The notes under the pieces: generated by a model
The model's input: only the letters and a program-made list of their open reading frames with translations
The model's database searches: none
Told to the model about the DNA's origin: nothing
Translations under genes and position numbers: made by a program
Shown here: piece after piece, positions 5,170-7,037 of the stretch
Layout: each line of letters begins with the position of its first letter
How positions within the stretch are numbered: position 1 is the stretch's first letter
Assembly: GCA_007375925.1 (NCBI GenBank)
Contig: VMFH01000021.1
Coordinates: 1 to 7,037 of the forward strand
DNA from: Parcubacteria group bacterium Gr01-1014_72
GTDB taxonomy: Bacteria > Patescibacteriota > Minisyncoccia > Phycocordibacterales > VMFH01
Length of the DNA: 7,037 nt
Reading direction: 5' to 3'

Positions 5170-5548
5170 ATGACCCCCCCCCCTCGAACAGACCCTCCCT
5201 ATTCTTCGTGCGATACGGATACTCCATAAAGACCTGTATTCTATCGCACATAAACTCTCAAAACGAGACAGGCTCGGTATTCACGCGACTGTAGAAATGT
5301 TATGCGTAAAAATCCTCACACTCGCTGTTGAAACAGCATTCAAAGCGCGCTCACAAAAATTGGTGACGCTTGAAATACTTCGCGTCCAGATTGAAATACT
5401 CAAGCACCTTATCCGTACCGAACAAGAGCTTGAAATTATAGACGTGAAAATGTATCTTCGCCTATCTGAACAATTGGTGGAAATCTCCAAAATGGCAAAC
5501 GGTTGGATTAATTTTGTAACGCAAAAAGCCCCGCAATCGGAGCTTTAA
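5170..5548 (+). CDS. avd: Avd-like DGR accessory protein (four-helix bundle), start disrupted by C10 run
   Basis: Avd proteins form barrel-shaped pentamers that bind RT and TR RNA and are required for mutagenic homing in the Bordetella phage system. The open frame from 5174 to 5548 gives a helical protein with the typical features: PILRAIRILHKDLYSIAHKL, KRDRLGIHATVEML, an internal ETAFKA helix, and the conserved end YLRLSEQLVEISKMANGW. The first ATG in the present frame is 5297, which would remove the first helix. ATG 5170 is one base out of frame; dropping one C from the ten-C run gives MTPPLEQTLPILRAI and a 125-residue protein, the normal Avd length. The gene is on the strand opposite to RT, TR and target, head-to-head with RT. 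No clear ribosome-binding site is seen. Confidence 0.85.
5174..5183. repeat. Ten-base C/G homopolymer at the avd and RT starts
   Basis: Ten C on the plus strand lie 2 bases after the avd ATG (5170-5172) and, read as G on the minus strand, 11 bases before the in-frame CTG of RT. With nine bases, avd reads from ATG 5170 and RT reads from ATG 5227 (MEYPYRTKNREGLFEGGGHC, then SLKFYEIISIDNL). With ten, neither has an ATG start. Confidence 0.9.
5523..5544 (-). terminator. Terminator of the TR RNA, inside the avd 3' end
   Basis: Minus-strand sense: AGCTCCG, loop ATTG, CGGGGCT (one U-G wobble), then a U-run of five, the first of which closes the stem. It begins 9 bases after the TR ends, so TR RNA would be a discrete short transcript. 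The same bases encode the last residues of avd on the plus strand. Confidence 0.75.
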
Positions 5549-5553
5549 TACGA

Positions 5554-5669
5554 GAAACTTCACGAGAGCGGAGGTTGTCGAACCGACTGGACACATTGTT
5601 CCAATTCACCTTGAGCTTACCGTCATTCCAGTTCACATTCGGCACGTTGCCATCCGAATCACGAGAACC
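5554..5669 (-). repeat. DGR template repeat (TR)
   Basis: This 116-bp segment is repeated in the target gene at 5895-6010 (offset 341). In coding sense it would read GSRDSDGNVPNVNWNDGK, then LKVNWNNVSSRFDNLRSREV, rich in AAY (Asn) codons, the classic TR design in which A-rich codons mark positions to be mutated. It contains 27 adenines; 12 are changed in VR and no non-adenine position is changed. It has no start codon in frame, an in-frame stop lies upstream at 5706-5708, and its own terminator follows, so it acts as RNA and not as a protein gene. The upstream codons (GDKEGFEQKS) look like a remnant of a target-type gene. Confidence 0.97.
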
Positions 5670-5835
5670 ACTCTTTTGCTCAAACCCCTCCTTATCACCG
5701 AGTGTTCAAAGAGAACACTCTGCGTTACTTGTGGCATACCAAGCGTTGTGTAAATTTGAGCAAGCAGTTTCTTTTTTCTGGCAAACTGCCCTTCCGCAAA
5801 TTACGGAACCAGCTTCACAGCCATGTTTAGTATAC
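5670..5835 (-). other. TR leader region with hairpins
   Basis: This non-coding stretch lies between the target terminator and TR. In the TR RNA sense it holds GCAGTTT/AAACTGC (5764-5789, 12-base loop), then a perfect 8-bp hairpin GAGTGTTC-TCTTT-GAACACTC (5700-5720), then AAGGAGGGG, which resembles a ribosome-binding site, just before TR. I found no convincing promoter. One weak pair (TTGCTC and TATGCC, 19 apart) is not enough to call. DGR RNAs carry structured flanks that bind RT and Avd, and these hairpins are candidates for that role. Confidence 0.5.
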
Positions 5836-5868
5836 AAAAATGCCCCCGTCTGCAACATACAGGGGGCA
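5836..5868 (-). terminator. Terminator of the DGR target gene
   Basis: Minus-strand sense: TGCCCCC (7-bp stem), 14-base loop, GGGGGCA, then five U and G. It lies about 20 bases past the target stop codon. In well-studied DGRs a GC-rich hairpin or cruciform just downstream of VR aids homing; this one is 27 bases beyond the VR end and could serve both roles. Confidence 0.75.
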
Positions 5869-5887
5869 AGTGAACAAGACGGAAAGG

Positions 5888-6676
5888 TCAAAGGGAAACT
5901 GCACGAGAGCGGAGGTTGCCGAACCGACTGGACACATAGTGCCAAAGCACCCAGAGCTTACCGTCATTCCAGTACACACTCGGCACGTAGCCATCCGAAA
6001 CACGAGAACCTGAACAAAGTGTCCAGTTCTTGAGATCCAGATGTTTGCCTGTTTCGGCGTGATACTTGATCTCGTAGAGCAGACGCTCAAGTAAGGTAAT
6101 GCCCTTGACACTCTGCTCAGTGAGCATGTCAGCCGAGAGATTTTTGAGTTCCTCATCAGCTTCGACCCGATCACGGATCCAGATAGCGTACGAACCGCTT
6201 TCGGCAGTGCGGTCATTCGTAGGCACTGCCTTGTCCAAAGACTGACTGACGTACTTCCACGTCTTACCATTGAAACGTACCGTGCACAAGTCAAAAGCCT
6301 TTTGAGGCATCATCCCTTTCGGAACGACAATGAGTCGGTCTAACCCTTCCTGATGAGCAGGGATCGTGACTTCTTCCGAAGTAAGGGTAATCCCTAGCTC
6401 CGCGTAGAGAGCAATCCACTCCACCAGTTGCTCCACCCCAGTCCGCTCGGAGCAGGGTTTGGAGACCACCAACTGTGCATGATTAATCCTGGCTGGCGAG
6501 ACTTCGGAAGCAAACGGATTTCGGTGTTCGATGAGTGCCTGCACATGAGCAGGTATCAGCGTACCATCGCGAAACTGCCGAGTGATTTCAGCGCCTTGAC
6601 GCTGAAATGTTTCGTACATTTCAACCAACACTTCCGGAGCGGGCTTGTATACCTCTCCCACGACATTCATATTCAC
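5888..6676 (-). CDS. DGR target protein with C-terminal C-type-lectin-like variable domain
   Basis: The last 40 residues, including the sequence GSRVSDGYVPSVYWNDGK, are encoded by the variable repeat, so this is the diversified protein. The region before it (SGSYAIWIRDRVEADEELKN, LLERLLYEIKYHAETGKHLD, then WTLCSGSR) and the end (NLRSRAVSL) match the C-type-lectin/FGE-like fold of DGR targets known from CPR bacteria. The N-terminal half (EVYKPAPEVLVEMYETFQRQ onwards) is not recognised; no signal peptide or membrane span is evident. I prefer GTG 6676 because AAGGA sits 6 bases before it, giving 262 residues. ATG 6670 is also possible, and ATG 6730 would give 280 residues but has a poor site and lies in a leader hairpin. 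A strong promoter and a terminator bracket the gene. The ligand is unknown. Confidence 0.93.
   Translation of the reverse strand: MNMNVVGEVYKPAPEVLVEMYETFQRQGAEITRQFRDGTLIPAHVQALIEHRNPFASEVSPARINHAQLVVSKPCSERTGVEQLVEWIALYAELGITLTSEEVTIPAHQEGLDRLIVVPKGMMPQKAFDLCTVRFNGKTWKYVSQSLDKAVPTNDRTAESGSYAIWIRDRVEADEELKNLSADMLTEQSVKGITLLERLLYEIKYHAETGKHLDLKNWTLCSGSRVSDGYVPSVYWNDGKLWVLWHYVSSRFGNLRSRAVSL
5895..6010 (-). repeat. DGR variable repeat (VR) in the target gene
   Basis: VR corresponds to TR 5554-5669 with 12 differences, all at TR adenines in coding sense: six A to T, three A to C and three A to G. Ten codons change: D to V, N to Y, N to S, N to Y, K to W, N to L, N to H, N to Y, D to G, E to A. 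The AAG to TGG and AAT to CTT changes each involve two adjacent adenines. The 3' part, CAACCTCCGCTCTCGTG, is identical in both copies and is the likely homing-initiation site. Confidence 0.98.
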
Positions 6677-6713
6677 GCCGTATCCTTTCCTTACATTGTT
6701 TTTCTCAAATAGC

Positions 6714-6751
6714 ATTGGATAAGGCCACATTTGACCTGTCCGCTATCCAAT
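6714..6751 (-). promoter_or_regulatory. Leader hairpin of the target mRNA
   Basis: In minus-strand RNA sense, ATTGGATA (6744-6751) and TATCCAAT (6714-6721) are exact complements around a 22-base loop. The loop holds the upstream ATG (6730). It lies at the predicted 5' end of the transcript, before the preferred start at 6676, and could protect the mRNA or control translation. Confidence 0.45.
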
Positions 6752-6768
6752 ACAACTATATTGTATTG
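6748..6768. promoter_or_regulatory. Operator-like inverted repeat over the target -10 box
   Basis: CAATACAA (6748-6755), CTATA, TTGTATTG (6761-6768): a perfect 8-bp inverted repeat with a 5-base centre. It covers the whole -10 box and the predicted start of transcription. A dimeric repressor bound here would block the promoter. Confidence 0.45.
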
Positions 6769-6783
6769 TGTCTATTTTGTCAA
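6755..6783 (-). promoter_or_regulatory. Strong promoter of the DGR target gene
   Basis: On the minus strand a perfect TTGACA (6778-6783), a 17-base spacer, and TATAGT (6755-6760). A second TTGACA directly upstream (6784-6789) pairs with TACAAT at an 18-base spacing. The -35 boxes are the last codons (Leu-Thr-Leu-Thr) of ligA. The start is predicted near 6748. Confidence 0.7.
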
Positions 6784-7037
6784 TGTCAAAAGTTTCAAAA
6801 ATACTTCTTCATTGAGTATCGGCCTGCCGAGTGTGTGCGCTTTGTCGGCTTTGCTTCCCGAGTTTTCTCCAACAACAACGTAGCTCGTCTTTTTGGACAC
6901 AGACTCCGAGATGCTCCCACCCCGCGCCTTTATCTTCGCTTTCGCCTCATCGCGGCTCATGGAGGAAAGTGTACCGGTAAGAACAAAAGACTTTCCCGCA
7001 AGGGGGAGTGCGCCCTTCGCCGCAGAAACCCGCTCTA
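6772..7037 (-). CDS. ligA: NAD-dependent DNA ligase, C-terminal BRCT domain (partial)
   Basis: This is the last 87 or so codons of a gene entering from the right edge and ending at TAG 6772. The sequence [19 protein letters not shown], followed by [37 protein letters not shown] and [11 protein letters not shown], is the BRCT domain that closes bacterial LigA. LigA seals DNA nicks in replication and repair using NAD+. A BRCT domain alone also occurs in other proteins, but this form ([20 protein letters not shown]) is specific for LigA. The gene lies just upstream of the DGR, with gatC and gatA beyond it; a ligA-gatC-gatA order is common in bacteria, so the DGR probably sits inside that cluster. 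The stop overlaps the -35 region of the target promoter by design or chance. Confidence 0.93.
   Translation of the reverse strand, partial: ERVSAAKGALPLAGKSFVLTGTLSSMSRDEAKAKIKARGGSISESVSKKTSYVVVGENSGSKADKAHTLGRPILNEEVFLKLLTLTK

Noticed and set aside
5297..5548. avd starting at ATG 5297
   Set aside because: The conserved first helix of the Avd fold is encoded upstream in the same frame (from about 5183), so this start would truncate the bundle.
5554..5669. TR as a second, separate target gene
   Set aside because: It reads as protein in one frame, but that frame has no start codon after the stop at 5706-5708 and is followed by an RNA terminator.
5554..6010. Direct repeats as a transposon footprint or simple gene duplication
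   Set aside because: All 12 differences fall on TR adenines of one strand, which random drift between duplicates would not give.
5575..6033. Long plus-strand open frame across TR, leader and VR
   Set aside because: It is antisense to the TR/VR pair and the target gene; the product has no recognisable domain.

Overview
This window looks like a chromosomal segment from a Candidate Phyla Radiation (Patescibacteria, Parcubacteria-type) bacterium. The clues are the very compact layout, tRNA genes without encoded CCA, characteristic small palindromic intergenic repeats, and a diversity-generating retroelement (DGR) of the kind common in that group. Taxonomy is inferred from protein resemblance and layout, not from a marker gene.

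Left part (1-1746): two short lipoprotein-like genes on the minus strand, the first cut by the window edge, with a strong terminator between them. Then tRNA-Asp(GTC), a tiny Pro/Thr-rich ORF followed by a perfect hairpin, and two divergent CAT-anticodon tRNAs. One is elongator Met or Ile2 and the other is initiator fMet. They are fired from promoters whose -35 boxes overlap. A GIY-YIG nuclease gene broken by a frameshift follows.

Middle (1739-4188): minus-strand genes gatC, gatA and an unrecognised membrane protein. GatC and GatA are subunits of the tRNA-dependent amidotransferase. An unusual inverted-repeat element of about 110 bp lies between gatC and gatA.

Right part (4189-7037): a complete DGR lies between ligA (3' end only, 6772-7037) and gatC. 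Reading the minus strand, its parts are: a target gene ending in a C-type-lectin-like variable region (VR 5895-6010), a terminator, a template repeat (TR 5554-5669) with its own terminator, an Avd-like accessory gene on the opposite strand (5170-5548), and a DGR-class reverse transcriptase. TR and VR differ at 12 of 116 positions, and every difference is at a TR adenine in coding-strand sense. This is the mutational signature of adenine-specific mutagenic homing.

The most unusual points are these. (1) The RT reading frame runs without a stop into GatC, giving either an RT-GatC fusion or a gatC read from an internal start; an ancestral ligA-gatC-gatA cluster was probably interrupted by the DGR. 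(2) A run of ten C/G lies in the overlapping head-to-head starts of avd and RT. Removing one base would give both genes ATG starts at once, so the tract is either a phase switch or a sequence error. (3) The TR terminator is embedded in the 3' end of the opposite-strand avd gene. The working model is that the target gene is expressed from a strong promoter inside the ligA tail, TR RNA is copied by RT plus Avd with errors at A, and the cDNA overwrites VR to diversify a binding surface.
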